Below are positions 46,595 through 58,440 of a stretch of DNA of 64,000 nucleotides, piece after piece. The notes under the pieces are model-generated. The model worked only from the letters and a program-made list of their open reading frames with translations, had not been told where the DNA came from and ran no database searches. Every line of letters begins with the position of its first letter. Within the stretch, counting starts at the first letter, position 1. The DNA comes from Agrostemma githago (taxonomy: Eukaryota; Streptophyta; Magnoliopsida; Caryophyllales; Caryophyllaceae): positions 58,512,606-58,576,605 of the forward strand of contig OY288243.1 in NCBI GenBank assembly GCA_958450325.1, written 5' to 3'. A program made the translations under genes and the position numbers.

Positions 46595-46830
46595 GGCCTG
46601 ACCCTAGCTTCTGGTCGAAGTCCAAGGGGCCTGCCCCCTGCCTGCCCAGAGGTAGGCAGGGGGATTTTGCGTGTTTTTTTATACAAGGTTGGGGGGTTGC
46701 CCCCAGTCCTTGTTTATTTGGCACGTGGGGCCCGGCCTGACTCTGGCTTCTGGTCGAAGTCCAGGGGGCCTGCCCCCTGCCTGCCCAGAGGTAGGCAGGG
46801 GGATTTTGCGTTTTTTGTTGGGGGTCCATT
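46595..46830. repeat. 139-bp tandem repeat, two copies, in the 3' part of Gypsy copy 2
   Basis: The CTGCCCAGAGGTAGGCAGGG phrase occurs at 46642 and 46781. It is the reverse complement of the core of the 124 bp repeat in copy 1, at the same relative place between pol and the antisense gene. The core folds as a GC-rich hairpin (CCCCCTGCCT pairing with AGGCAGGGGG). Confidence 0.88.
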
Positions 46831-47025
46831 TTCTCTGGTTTTAGCAACAGGGGGGCCTCCCCCTGCTCGTTTTGTGTGTGAAATGCAAGTTTGAACAGAC
46901 AACGAGTATAACTTCGCAATTCTTTCATTTCTTTGCAAATCTTTAGAAAGTATTTACGGTCGGAGCCGTCGACATTGTTTTCTGACCGTCCTCCGCCGAA
47001 AAAAGAAAATTCTGGTTTCTTAGCG

Positions 47026-50000
47026 CTAGACATAGTACTTTTTTAGAGTGTCGGCATTCCAATGGGCGGTCAGCTCTTGGCCTTCAGGGTTGGCAATCCG
47101 ATAGGTACCTGGTCCCACAATCCGGGTCACTTCATATGGACCTTCCCAACTGGTGCTCAACATCACGTGCTCTCTCGATTTTCCTACCGCCTGCGTTTTT
47201 CTCAAAACCAAGTCTCCTATTTGGAAGCTTCTTTCGTTTACTTTTTTGTTGTATGCTTTCCTCATCCGCTGCTGGTAGGCGACAATGTTCACGCTGGCCT
47301 CTTGCCTTACTTCACTGATTAGGTCTAGAGCCTCGGTCATTGCCGCTTCATTATCCGCCCTGTTATACTGTTGGGATCGCAGGGTGGGGATTTGTACTTC
47401 AATAGGTAGCAGGGCCGAGACCAGGCGAAAGGGGGTCTGTCCCGTGGATTCCTTTCGGGTGGTCCTGATTGACCATAGTATACTTGGCAATTCATCTGCC
47501 CACCTGCCTTTAAGCCCATCCACCATCTTTTTTAACCCGTTCAGAATTTGTTTGTTGGCAGCCTCGGCTTGCCCGTTAGTTTGTGGATGGCAGACGGTAG
47601 AGTAGGCGACTGCTATGCCATGTCCTTCCAGCCAGACCCTTAGGGGATCGTTGTCAAATTGCCTTCCATGATCAAATACCAGCATCTTGGGCATGCCAAA
47701 TCTGGTTATGATATTCCTCCAAATCACCTTCCTGACTGCAGGCTCGGTAATGTTTGGGACTGCTTCGGCTTCAATCCATTTTGTGAAATAGTCGATCCCT
47801 ACTATTAAAAACTTCCGGCCTCCTGTTGCTGCAGTGAAGGGGCCCAATATGTCCATCCCCCACTGGGCGAAGGGAATGGGAGACAAAATTGGTCCGAGTT
47901 CCTGGGCCGGAGCATGAATTGATGGGCCAAACAACTGACACTTTCTGCATTTTCTGGTTAGATCCTTTGCATCTGCCAGGAGAGTTCGCCAATAGTAGCC
48001 TGCCCTTAGGGCCTTGTGGGCTAGTGACCTTCCGCCTATGTGGTGGCCGCAGATTCTTGAGTGAATGTCGTCTAGGACTTCTGCGGCCTGCCCTGCCCCC
48101 AGGCATCTGAGTAGAGGAGAGGAGAAGGATTTTTTGTATAGTTCTCCATTGATTAATATGAACCACGCGGCTTTCGCCAACATCTTTCTTTTTTGAGCAG
48201 GGTCAGATGGAAGGGTTCCGTATTTCTTGAACTGGATGATTGGAGTCATCCAGTCTTCGGGCCCTGCTTCTTCAATGACACTGACCGGCTGACAGGGGGT
48301 AGTGGATTTCTCCTGGACCACGTCTACCCAAACTGACCTTCTTATGTCTTGGAGGCTAGAACTGGCCAGTTTTGACAGAGCATCCGCTCGATTGTTCTGG
48401 GATCGGGGGATTTGTCTGACCTCATAGGACTTCAACCCTGATAGCTCCAGTTTTACTTTCTCCAGGTAGGCGGCCATAGCCTGGTCCCTGGCTTCGTACT
48501 CTCCATTAATTTGATTGACGATGAGTTGGGAGTCTGTTGCAAGGACAAGTCTCTCGGCCCCTGCAGCTTTGGCTAAGCTAATGCCTGCCAGCACGACCTT
48601 GTATTCAGCCTCATTATTTGATGCAGGGAAGGTGAACCTGAGTGCATGCTCGAAGTCTGTTCCTTCAGGGCTAGTTAGCACAATCCCTGCCCCCGTACCG
48701 TTGGCTGTAGACGATCCATCTGTGTACACCACCCATTCTCCAGTAGGCGGATCATCTTCTTCTGAGTGGGAATACTCAGCCAGGAAATCTGCCAAGGCCT
48801 GCGCCTTGATGGCAGTCCTGGACTGGTATGATATTCCCAGACCGCTCAGCTCTATGGCCCACTTTAATAGTCTTCCAGATTTTTCGAATTTTTCCAGGAC
48901 TTTTTCCAAGGGCTGGTCAGTTAGCATCACGACAGGGTGTGCATCGAAATAGGGCCTGAGTTTTCTAGCAGCAATGATGACCGCATAGGCTGCTTTCTCG
49001 ACCAACGGATAGTTCTTTTCTGCTGCCCCCAGGGCATGGCTCACAAAATATATCGGCTGCTGGGAGCCTGCTTCTTCTCTTAGAATCACCGCGCTAACTA
49101 TTGTGTTTGTCACGGCGATATAAAGGAAAAGCTTCTCCCCTGCCACTGGTCTTGCCAGGGTGGGCAGTTTCTTTAAATGCCCCTTCAGCTGTTTGAAGGC
49201 TTCTTTCTGTTCATCCTCCCATTTGAACTGCTTCTTTCCCTTCAACACTTTGAAGAAGGGTGTTGATTTATCGGCCGACCTGGCAATGAACCGCGCCAGG
49301 GCAGCCATCCTGCCTGTCAGGCGCTGGATGTCTCTTATTGTCTTTGGTTCTGGGAGGTCTAACACTGCCTGGACTTTTTTGGGATTTGCATTGATACCCC
49401 TGGCGCTTACTAAAAAACCCATAAATTTTCCAGAGCGGACACCAAAAGTACATTTCTTGGGGTTCAGTTTCATTTGATATGCGCGCAGGGAAGAGAAAGT
49501 CTCCTGCAGGTCTTTCAGGTGTTCCGCATCCCCTTTGCTTTTTTACAATAGCGTCGTCGACATAGGCTTCCAAGTTTCTGCCCTTCTGTTTCTCAAAAAC
49601 CTTGTCGACCAATCGCTGGTAAGTGGCGCCTGCGTTTTTGAGTCTGAACGGCATCATTTTGTACATGTATGTGCCTGCACTGGCGATGAAGGCACATTTT
49701 ACCCTGTCCGGCTGCCAGAGGTAAACTTGGTGATAGCCTGAAAAGGCATCCAAGAAACTGAGTGTGGTGTACCCGCTGGTGGCGTCTACCAGCTGATCAA
49801 TCCTCGAGAGCGGATAACAGTCTTTTGGGTAGGCTTTGTTGAGATTGGTGAAGTCCACGCAATCCTCCAGGCGCCTGAGGATTTTTTCACCATCACAACA
49901 TTCGCCAGCCGTTCAGGGTAGTTACAGGCTTCTATGAAATCAGCTTTCAAAAGTTTTTCGATTTCTTCTTTTATGGCATGATCTTTTTCGGCGGACATGC

Positions 50001-50700
50001 TTCTTTTCTTCTGTTTTACAGGGCGTACGTCCGGGTTTACGTTCAGCTTGTGAACGATGTGTGTCGGGTCTACTCCCGGCATTTCATCTGCCGAGTAGGC
50101 AAATACATCCATGTTGTCTCTCAGGACTTTGATCAGTTCTTCTCGGTAGGGGTCTACCAGGTCAGCTCCTATGAGGACTTGCCTTCCTGGTTCTAGGTCT
50201 ACCAGCATGCTCTCTCCCCCAGGTTTGAGGTGGTCCGCTACCTGCTGGCCAGCTGGAATCTCCCCTTCCCTGCTGGGAGAGCTGTCCGCTTTTCTTTTAC
50301 CCTTCCGCTCTGTTTCGTGGGCGCGCAGGGCTACAGAGTAGCACTGCCTGGCGGATTCCTGGTAACCATGTACTTTTCCTTCCATGCCGAAGTCCGTAAC
50401 GCAGGCTATGGTTAGGGCTCTGATTGATATGGCAGCCTCAATCTCATCTAAGGTAGCCCGGCCTATCAGGGCGTTGTATGCTGATTTGGCGTCCACAACG
50501 ACAAATGACGCCCTGATGTTTCTAGCTGAGGTACCTTCTCCAAACGTCACGGGTAGGTCAATGATTCCCATTGGAAGCACGCCTGCTCCGCTGAACCCGT
50601 ACAGCGATCCAGGGGCAGGCTTGAGGTGCCTTTTCTCCAGGTTCATTTTCTCGAAGGCGTTTTTGTATAATAAGTTGGTGTAGGCGCCAGTGTCTACCAT
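47026..50700 (-). pseudogene. Pol polyprotein of Gypsy copy 2 (PR, RT, dual RNase H, integrase), frameshifted in RT
   Basis: It carries the same domain order as copy 1. Protease motif MVDTGAYTNLLY opens at 50700; the RT core with YVDDAIV is near 49550. The 815-codon frame 49473-47026 covers the late RT, both RNases H, the zinc finger and the integrase core, ending LKKYYV. Frame changes near 49855 and 49530 separate three overlapping frames. Within integrase a few residues are missing before ALLPIE. The uninterrupted version of the segment disrupted in copy 1 (KWEDEQKEAFKQLK) is found here. Confidence 0.92.
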
Positions 50701-50708
50701 ACACCTTC

Positions 50709-52737
50709 TTACAATATGATTAATGATGACGAGGGATAATACCAGAGGGTCGCTGTGAGGGTAGATAACCCGCCCTGCATCCCGGGGGTGATGCTCAAGG
50801 TCAGGCCCTTTGGACTCCCGGTCCTCTCAGCGTAGCATATCTGGTTTCGGAGTTCGCGGATTTGTCTTTTTTGACCTCTTTTGCTTGTCTGGCCTTCCGC
50901 GTCCCCCGACACTACGTGGATTATCAGACGATACTGCACTGATCCCTCAGGTTTGTCCACTACTTCCTTCTGACTCTTGTTCCTTGCAGCATAGTTGCTC
51001 AGCCACCCATTCCTGATGAGTTTCTCAATCTCATCTTTCAGGTGTCGGCATTCCTCAGTGGTGTGCCCCACACAATTGTGGAATGTACAAAACTTTTTTG
51101 GATCTCCCTTTGGACTGCGTGGCTTACTCGGGCGGTTCCACTTAGCCGTCTCTTTTTCCAGCTCAAAGATTTCTGCTCTGGATTTGTTTAGGGCTGTGTA
51201 GCTTCAAACCTGGGCTGATAAGCTACACGCTCCTTCCTCGGAGTGTCGCCCTCCTCGTTTTTCTGTCTGCTAGCTTCGCCCCTGCTGCGTCCACCCTGCG
51301 GTCTGGAAGGTCCTGTGGGGGTGTCCGACAGGCTATGGAATTCCTCCTGCAGCACGAAGCCCTCTGCAATTTTTCGAGCTTTGGCCAGGGTCTCTGGCTG
51401 GGCTCTAATCATTTGGTTCTTCATCTCCCCTGGGAGCAGTGAGATGGTAATGCGTACGCTGCAGTTGAGTCGTCAATTTCTTTGACCTTCTGGTAAGACA
51501 GGTCGAACCTCTTTAAGTAGTCCCTGACAGTTTCACCCTTCTTCTGTCTGAGGGTCATCGGGTCGAATCGGGTTAGCCGGCGTCTTTTGTTTCCTGTATA
51601 CTGGTTCAGGAAGGCCTCGGCCAGTTCTATGAAGTAACTGACTGAACCCCACGGTAGGTCCCTGAACCATCCCTGAGCCAGACCTACCAGGGTGGTAGGA
51701 AAGATCTTGCACCACACTGCGTCATCAACATCATACATCCCTAAGTGGCTCTCAAAGGCCGCCAGATGGTCTTCTGGATCGGTGGTTCCGTCGAACTTGA
51801 CGGAGGGCATCTTGATTTTTGGGATGGGATATTTCTGCACGTCAGGGTAGAGGGGAGTCTTGGTGGGTCGGCCTACCATTCTTGACCTGCTTCCCCCAGA
51901 GTGGTAACCGTGGTCGTCCCATCTTTCAGGGGTCGGTTTTCCAGTGCTGGGGGAGCGATGCCTGGGTGGCCGCCTACTCATAGCTTCATTATCCCTGTCA
52001 GGGGAGTGGTGCCTGGACTGTTTTTTCTGGGCTGGCTCCAGGTTATCACCCTGACGGTGTTTTGACTCTAGTGGCTGTCCATGGTTGAGCCTTGACTGCA
52101 GGCTTTGGGACAACCCTGGAGCTCGTTGCGACCCGGCTTGGGTCAGCCTGGAGAAGACATCTCCCTGCTTTTTCCCCAGGCGTGTCGTCGCCGGTTCTCT
52201 GTGCCTCATCCTATCCTGGAGCTCCTGGGATAAACCCCTTTTTTCCATAGCTGAGGTAGGCTCAGTGGTATGTATAGAAAAGGCTTGCTGCTGGGCAGGC
52301 TACTTTTGATTTTCGGTGAGGCGCTTCTGGGCCTGCACATACCCCTGAGCCATTTTCCTCGCCTTCCTCTGGATGTTCCTGGCGGTGGTTCGCTTCGTGC
52401 CCCCAGTTCCATCCACTCCTTCAAAGTGAAGCTGCCTGGGGGTCGTTGCGATCCTGCCCATCAGGTCCTCTGGGGTGAACTCTTGGTTGAGCATGGCCGA
52501 GAAGAAGACAGCGGTCTGCGCAATCTAGGCAGGAGTGAGGTTCAGACTAGGCCTCTGATAGCTGACCTGCCCGGCTGCGACTGTAGTTTCTCCATTAGGC
52601 GCTCCATGAAGGCTTGCTCGCCCTACCCCTGGGATTGTTGCAGCAGGCGTCATCCCAGGTGTAGACATGCCATACAGGGGAATCACCGGTGGTACCGTCG
52701 GACCCGCCCCAGAATTGGCCTCTACGATTTCAGGCAT
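50709..52737 (-). pseudogene. Gag polyprotein of Gypsy copy 2, many lesions
   Basis: It starts MPEIVEANSG at 52737, matching copy 1. The gag core (DPEDHLAAFESHLGMYDVDD) and the GHTTEEC part of the knuckle are recognisable. Stops lie at 52525 and 52300, with frame changes near 51430, 51190 and 50780. It is clearly older than copy 1. Confidence 0.9.
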
Positions 52738-52791
52738 TTTGTTTGATTGTGGTTGATTTTTTGTGGGTAACTCGTGGGCACAACCGAATTC

Positions 52792-52809
52792 TCCCCACAG
52801 ACGGCGCCA
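52792..52809 (-). other. Primer binding site of Gypsy copy 2
   Basis: On the minus strand it is TGGCGCCGTCTGTGGGGA, identical over 18 nt to that of copy 1 and three bases inside the 5' LTR. Confidence 0.88.
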
Positions 52810-52812
52810 AAT

Positions 52813-53504
52813 TGTTCCGGTATGGAAACAATTTAACCCGAATCGGGTTCGGGTTTTAATACTTGATATCGTAGCTTTGGTAATGATGGTTAAACCCTTC
52901 GGATCTCTTCTTCCTTCCACTCCAATGATCGGACCTTCCCGGTGGAGTTGGTCTGCTCCCTGCACAAAGAACACACAGGGCCCCGGAGGTGTCCGAGGGA
53001 ACCCTCTCCGATGCCTAAGTCAGTCCGTGAATTGCCTCGGGGAACCTTACTCGTAAGGAGTAAGGTGGCGGTTTTTAGAGTGAGAGTCTAGAGAGAAAAA
53101 ATCCAACCCTTTGTAAGTGGGAGGAAGGAAAGTATTTATATCTTCCTCTAAGAGAGAGAGAGAGAAAAGAGAAGGAAGAGAGGGAAATGGGCGGACGGGT
53201 GAGCGACACGTGGACTCGCCTTGTCCACTCATTTCCCTTTACCTTAGGCAAAATGACGAATGGGTCCCTGGTTCTCCCTTGGTCCTGCCTGGTGGGAGAA
53301 CCCTGGAAGCAGGTAGGGGGCTTGGTTGCCCTGCTTGGCAGGCGGCAAGGCCGTGCGGGGCGGCTAAGCGATTAAGGCCATCTACTTGGAGGCTTCAGTG
53401 ATATTGCTTGGAGGTCTGCTGGGCAGGCCTTCCCCTATTCTCGGGCCGGGCCATCCTGGGGCCTAACTGGCGGGCGACCCGTGGCTGGCTACCGACCCCC
53501 ATCA
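52813..53504 (-). repeat. 5' LTR of Gypsy copy 2
   Basis: It is 692 bp on the minus strand, TGATGGGGG...CCGGAACA, aligning end to end with the copy-1 LTR but with many differences. A TATAAATA box is at 53133-53140 (minus strand). Because the other LTR is absent, a target duplication cannot be tested. Confidence 0.93.
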
Positions 53505-54654
53505 ACAGTTTCACACAAATCATCGCTTTTTTTAGCGGATCTTAAATTGATATAGGTGGATGTAATCGGTATCTCCAAATGAGTTATTCTTTTGTTATAA
53601 AAGAAAAATCGAATTTTTATATTAATGCTTTCTTTAAAAGAAAAAATTTCTTATAAAACTTTGCTACCCCGTATTTTCAATCCTAGATTAGCCCCTGCTA
53701 ACAATTATGTAAGGTTGTTGAGCATTATGTATGGAGGTGCAAGAATACTTGCCATAATGTTGTTTGGGTGATCCAAATCCGTAATCTTTTAAAGTATTAT
53801 TAATGCAATGTTTACAATTAAAAAAATGATCGAGGTCTAATACATTTTATTCTGAATGCGAGACCGGATCGACCGGCGAACTTCCATTGACCGTGTAGGT
53901 GACAATCGCATAAGGTGCCAGTGCGCGCACGGGGGTGACAACGTTGAAAATACCACGTTGAACAAATAACTTGGTGCCGCATACGGATGAAATGAGTAGT
54001 GATTCTTAAACTCACTTTTGACAGCGGATTATTCGCACCTTCTATTTAGGATTTAATCTTTTTTTTTTAGATCTCTTTTTTTGGCATGAAACATTAGCAA
54101 CATTTTTTTTTTTTTTTCTGATTTCTCTTGCTCGGTTGTGACACCTTTTGTTTCTGCACTCTTGAATTATAATGTACTCCGTCCGGTTTTATAAGTTTAC
54201 CCCATAGGGTATTGCACACAAATTATGGAGGAGTAAGTATGAGCAATGATGACTCACTATTTATGCATGACTCATGACTTTGTTAATTAGATTAGGCAAA
54301 TAATTGTAATTAACAAATAAATCTGAAATGATGACACAAGAGCCTTGGATAATAAGTGTTGTCATGCTATGTCATCAAGTGTCAATTCAGCAATAAATGC
54401 ACAACAGTACAATTTACAAACAAATCACAATTTACGTAAAATTTTGGTGGGATAATGCAGTTTTGGAGGGAAAATTGGGGACTTTCTTTTCAAAATTACA
54501 TGGATTACCCCTGCCTACATATAGACTATTACACTTTCTTACAATTACAAGAATAAATCCAAAACAACAAAAGCTTTTCCTCTTTCCCAAAACAAACCTG
54601 CTCCTTACGTTCCTTCATTTCCGTCTCATAACTTCAAAATGCGCGGTCCTAACC
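53505..54654. other. Non-coding spacer between Gypsy copy 2 and the Athila-type element
   Basis: It is AT-rich and without recognisable genes. The one notable patch is 53850-54000, which is less AT-rich and has CCGGATCGACCGG. A possible MITE end (TACTCCGTCCGGTTTTATAA) starts near 54176 without a clear partner. The longest open frame (54397-54759, plus strand) shows no domain and overlaps the LTR end. Confidence 0.45.
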
Positions 54655-56042
54655 TGTCAAATGATGAAAGACATCAAATTGCATGTGTATGGTGAGCCGA
54701 AGTCTTATGCTCCCAAAGATATTATTTATGCACTTATAACCACAAAACTAAAACAATAGTGTAGGGAAATAAGGGTCGATCCACAGAGAAGACGAAATAA
54801 TTTAAGTGAATTAAAACTAGAAATTAATAACTAAGAAAGGGGGTGATTGGGTGATTGAGTAACTAAAACTAACTAATAAGCAAATAACGAAATCAATAGT
54901 AATAATGAATGAGTTCAGATGATTAAAACGATCTCGGGTAAGAATTTTCCACAACTAATTATCAAATTGATCATAGACTAACAACTTTCTCCTAACTCTT
55001 GAGCAAACTATCGTGGGAAGTAAATCCCGAATCTCACGTGAATACTATTTGACTCGAAACACGATAATCAAATAACCTAATTATCAAACAACCTAATACA
55101 CGCGATTAAGTTTAATTCGATAATAGAATTAACGAATAGAGAACGATAGAAGTGACGACCAATAAAACACGCGATTGTTAGTTCGAATCACAAGTTAATT
55201 CTCTCTCTAACCTAGATATGATGAAACACATCCAATATTAAGGTTAAAGATTGTTACTTTATCTAACGATTTTGAACAATTCCGAATTCAATTGTTTGAA
55301 TAACAATAGACTGAAAATTGTAAAGATTAATTAGCTACTTTAATCTAAGCATTCAACAATCATGCAAATATGAACGGAGAAATAACAATACTCAAGAGAT
55401 AGAATAAAGAAGAATTAAAGTCTCACAATTGAATAATTAGAAGCTTCAAATCTTAATCCGAGATTGAAGGCTTAGTTCTTCATGCTAGGGTTTTCCTTCT
55501 CTAATTTCTAATTGAACGTGATAATGATGATATGAATTGTGTACTATCCACCCACTTAACCTAATACTAGTCTCCTAATAATAATAATAATAATAATATA
55601 GAAAGATATAAAGTTTCCTAAATAAAACAAAGTCTTCTAAACGTAATAAATTAAGGCGGAATAAGGCTGAGACGCGTCACGGAAACAAGCTTCCGCGCGA
55701 CCCGCGCGAGATTTGCGCGACTCGCCCACCCGCGCGACTCGCCTGGTTTTCATGCGACTCGCTTGCCCGCGCGACTCGCCTGGTCTTCATGCGACTCGCT
55801 TGGCCGTCTGTTCCTCTTCACGGTTTCCTTCATTGTTTCCTCGCTCCGTGTCTTCTATTGGGCTCTCCAATTCTTCATGAGTCATCCATTCTTGGCCCAA
55901 CTAACGATCGAGATCAGAATCCTCCAAAAAGCTTATATTACACTCGTACCAAAATAACACAAATGCACTACAAGACACCCGAATAAGCTCACAACAATAC
56001 GCAAAAACCGTCGTAATAACTACGACTAAATCCAGCCTATCA
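54655..56042 (-). repeat. Probable 3' LTR of the minus-strand Athila-type element
   Basis: It starts TGATAGGCTGG on the minus strand directly after GGGGATAT and ends around TTTGACA. Boundaries rest on TG...CA ends and neighbouring motifs, since no partner LTR is in the window. It contains a GC-rich GCGCGACTCGC array at 55690-55800. Confidence 0.55.
55690..55802. repeat. GCGCGACTCGCC short-motif array inside the Athila-type LTR
   Basis: The motif GCGACTCGC(C/T) recurs at least six times, including a near-perfect 42-44 bp duplication (CCCGCGCGACTCGCCTGGT... twice). The patch is GC-rich in an otherwise AT-rich LTR. The plus-strand Athila LTR has a different palindromic array at a comparable position (58658-58768). 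Confidence 0.8.
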
Positions 56043-56642
56043 AATATCCCCACGCTTGAACCTTTACTCGTCCTCGAGTAAAACTCAAGGAACACAATAA
56101 ACACAACCATCACTGGTCCAAAATACGCGGGAATAACACTACACACATCGGCCCTCACTCGCCTTCCACCGAACTCCCTCGTTTGAGACTATGCACAAGT
56201 TAACCCACCAATTGAACGAAACTCAACTCCAATGTTCAAGTGAATCAACACACCCAAAACCAAACTACTATCATTGACTCAAATCATCAAAACAAGGGAC
56301 ACTAGCAAATAAAGATAAGCTGATGTCAATATCTAACACCCCTTATTTCTCCAATCCTAGAACGGATCACATGTGCTACTAATGTCACCGATGGTAAAAA
56401 TGTATACCACAATATTACACAACCCACACATGTGATCGATCCTAAACGCCTCTAATAGTTCGATATAAAAAAAAACACCACCAATCGCTAAAGATATAGT
56501 TCTCCGACTACACTGCACCGCGATTCTTCTCACCTTAGCCAACTATCCTACCCTTCCGACCTTCCATGTCACCCTTCTTATGACGCCAACACCAAAAATG
56601 GAGAAAGTAGTAGTGATTTTTTCCTAATTCCCTCATTTTGCC

Positions 56643-56816
56643 TAGAGCGTCCGCCCTTGCGGATTTTCACTCTACCTTTCATTTTTTTTCTCACACTACT
56701 CTCGTGGCACGCAACTCGATTTTTCTTTTTACCCGGAGCGCCCTTTCGGGTTTTCACTCCGTCCTCGGCCACATTTCCCATTCTTGCTTAGGCGCCCTTT
56801 CCGGGTTTTCACCTAG
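56643..56816 (-). repeat. Three hairpin-forming units with covarying stems in the Athila-type 3' UTR
   Basis: Units at 56816-56788, 56761-56734 and 56674-56643 (minus strand) share an asymmetric internal loop, TGAAAA on one side and CG on the other. This loop lies between an outer and an inner stem. Outer stems are CTAGG/CCTAA, CGGAG/CTCCG and TAGAG/CTCTA. Inner stems are CCC/GGG around a purine loop (GAAA in unit 2) and TCCGC/GCGGA in unit 1. Stem sequences change while pairing is kept. The function is unknown. Confidence 0.75.
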
Positions 56817-57055
56817 CTGGGTTTATTTATTTCTCTTTTTTTTCTTTTTTTTTTCAATTTTTCTCTTTTTTCCTTTTTTTTTCTTTTTTTTTCCTGTTTG
56901 TTTTTTTTTTAAATTGAAATAGAAATAAAAGACATAATACGAAATAACTACTATATACAACGAGATAATTTCCCTCCCAACGCTTGAATAACACATCGTC
57001 CTCGAATGTTTGAACTAAGGACAATAAAAGAAATGGGAAGAGAAATACCTCGGGC
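56817..57055 (-). other. Long purine-rich tract after the Athila-type ORF
   Basis: From 56825 to 56912 the minus strand is almost only A and G (runs of A with scattered G). It follows the ORF stop at 57056 by about 150 bp. It could act as an internal polypurine tract or a poly(A)-like 3' UTR feature. No gene is present. Confidence 0.5.
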
Positions 57056-58287
57056 TCAAGAGTGAGAAGAGGAGCTGGCGTCACGTGACTTAGCCTCACG
57101 TGCCGCCCTCCTAGATGATCTCGCTTGTTCACGGGCTGCAAGCTCTTCATAAAACTTGGAAGATGGTTCCGAATAGTCATTAGGGTGCAACTTCAACTGC
57201 AACCGATTCATACACCGACCGAACTCAGCGGCCAACCTACTATTATCAGCAGATTCTTCTACTCGATCTTTTATTGCTTCGCGCCAATCGCTCCAACGAT
57301 CAAAATCAGACGTACCTTCGGGCTCCTCCACAACCGTGGCACTAGGGTTGGTAGTTGGCCTAGGAAACTCCTCATCATGAGGAAGGTAAAATGCAGCCGC
57401 AGTAGGCCCCAACGGTAACGGTTTCCCATCTGGAAGAGGCAAAATCATGAAATGCTGGTGGGACGTACCGAGCGTCCAGATAAGGTAATGTTTAGCAATC
57501 GGTCGCGAAATCATAGAACAACTCTCCATGAACTTTATACTAATAGTAATATCACCGACGACAGGAGAATCCGTCATCTTGGGTAGGCCAAGATACTGAG
57601 CTAGAAGAGTAACCATACCACCCATCGGAATATTCCCCGAGACCGCCTTCTGATGCTTCTCACAACAATTCAAGAATATATCGAGCCAATTCGAGGTTCC
57701 CAAACATTCGGGCATCATGGTCCACAAATACATCAAATCCGCCCTAGGTAGATGTGTCGGTTCACCTTTGCAAAGAAAAGTGGAGTTCAAAAGTCGGTGA
57801 ACATAACGAAGAGCAGGATGAATAATATCAGCATTCTTAGCCCCCTCATAAGCACTCCCAGCTATTTTCTTCCAAAATTCATCCATCATACGCGTAGTAG
57901 GAGTCAGAAATTTCGCCCCCATCTCGGTGCTATACCCAACGCCTCCCTCAATTCTGTGAAGTCTACATCTCATTCTGAATCTCCGAGATGAAAAGTAATG
58001 TGAGGGGGGTCGTCATCACGATGGACTTCTAAGGTGGACAAGAATTCAAGTGTGTAGCGCTTATACGTGTTCGCGTGCATATCGTAAAAGTTTGCTAACC
58101 CAATACGAGTCAATAACGTGAACACCTTATCACTAATCCCGAGCGTCTCCAATGCCAAATTATCGACAAACTTAGTCGACATAATAACTCGATCAAATAG
58201 TTGGCGCCATACCGATTTCTGTTTCGCACTCAAATTCTTACACCCCATATAATCAACCGCGGTCGTCTTTTGCTTCTTTGGGACCAT
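57056..58287 (-). pseudogene. Athila-type retrotransposon ORF (plant transposon protein domain), one frameshift
   Basis: Proteins like this are encoded in plant Athila-group elements and their relatives; their role is not established. It starts MVPKKQKTTAVDYMG at 58287. The first part contains FDRVIMSTKFVD and FLSTLEVHRDDDPPHITFHL. The second has EFWKKIAGSAYEGAKNADI, then PALRYVHRLLNSTF and DLMYLWTMM, hallmarks of the domain. It ends in a basic, Ser-rich tail (QARSSRRAAREAKSRD). A single base loss at about 57972 splits it into two overlapping frames (58287-57970 and 57973-57056). Otherwise open for about 410 codons, so decay is slight. Confidence 0.78.
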
Positions 58288-58440
58288 GACTCAAGAGTTC
58301 CTACGATAGCCGACACTAACTAGTGAAAATACCCCAAAATATGTGAACTGTGACACAGCTGACACCCGACTCAGACCCAGACAAGGAGACGGACCGTTGA
58401 TCAACGTATTTTATATCGTATTTTATTGTCCCCCGACAAC
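58288..58440. other. Junction between the two Athila-type elements
   Basis: It is non-coding, with no clear target duplication or LTR terminus visible. The 5' boundary of the plus-strand Athila LTR is somewhere between here and 58563. Confidence 0.4.

Larger units (their letters stand above)
45072..53504 (-). mobile_element. Ty3/Gypsy LTR retrotransposon, Tat/Retand-like (copy 2), 3' end missing
   Basis: On the minus strand it has 5' LTR (53504-52813), primer site, gag, pol and the 3' tandem-repeat region, with the antisense gene (plus strand) cut off inside its intron by the CACTA end. The 3' LTR and the rest of the antisense genes are not in the window. Protein similarity to copy 1 is high throughout, but the LTRs are clearly diverged and gag carries many lesions, so it is the older copy. 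The RNase H to integrase frame (49473-47026) is nonetheless fully open. Confidence 0.93.
54655..58287 (-). mobile_element. 3' part of an Athila-type Ty3/Gypsy element
   Basis: On the minus strand an Athila-type open frame (58287-57056) is followed by a 1 kb 3' UTR with structured repeats, a G-rich polypurine-like GTGGGGATAT, and a probable 3' LTR (56042-54655) that ends near a ...TTTGACA. The LTR contains the GTGGATCGACCCTTA phrase that commonly precedes the end of plant Gypsy LTRs. The gag-pol part and the 5' LTR are not present to the right, where a second, plus-strand Athila element begins. Confidence 0.7.

Noticed and set aside
54397..54759. 120-codon plus-strand frame as a gene
   Set aside because: It has no domain, atypical composition, and spans the end of the Athila-type LTR.
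56638..56922. 94-codon Phe-rich plus-strand frame as a membrane protein
   Set aside because: It is the translation of the pyrimidine-rich strand of the purine tract and of the hairpin units.
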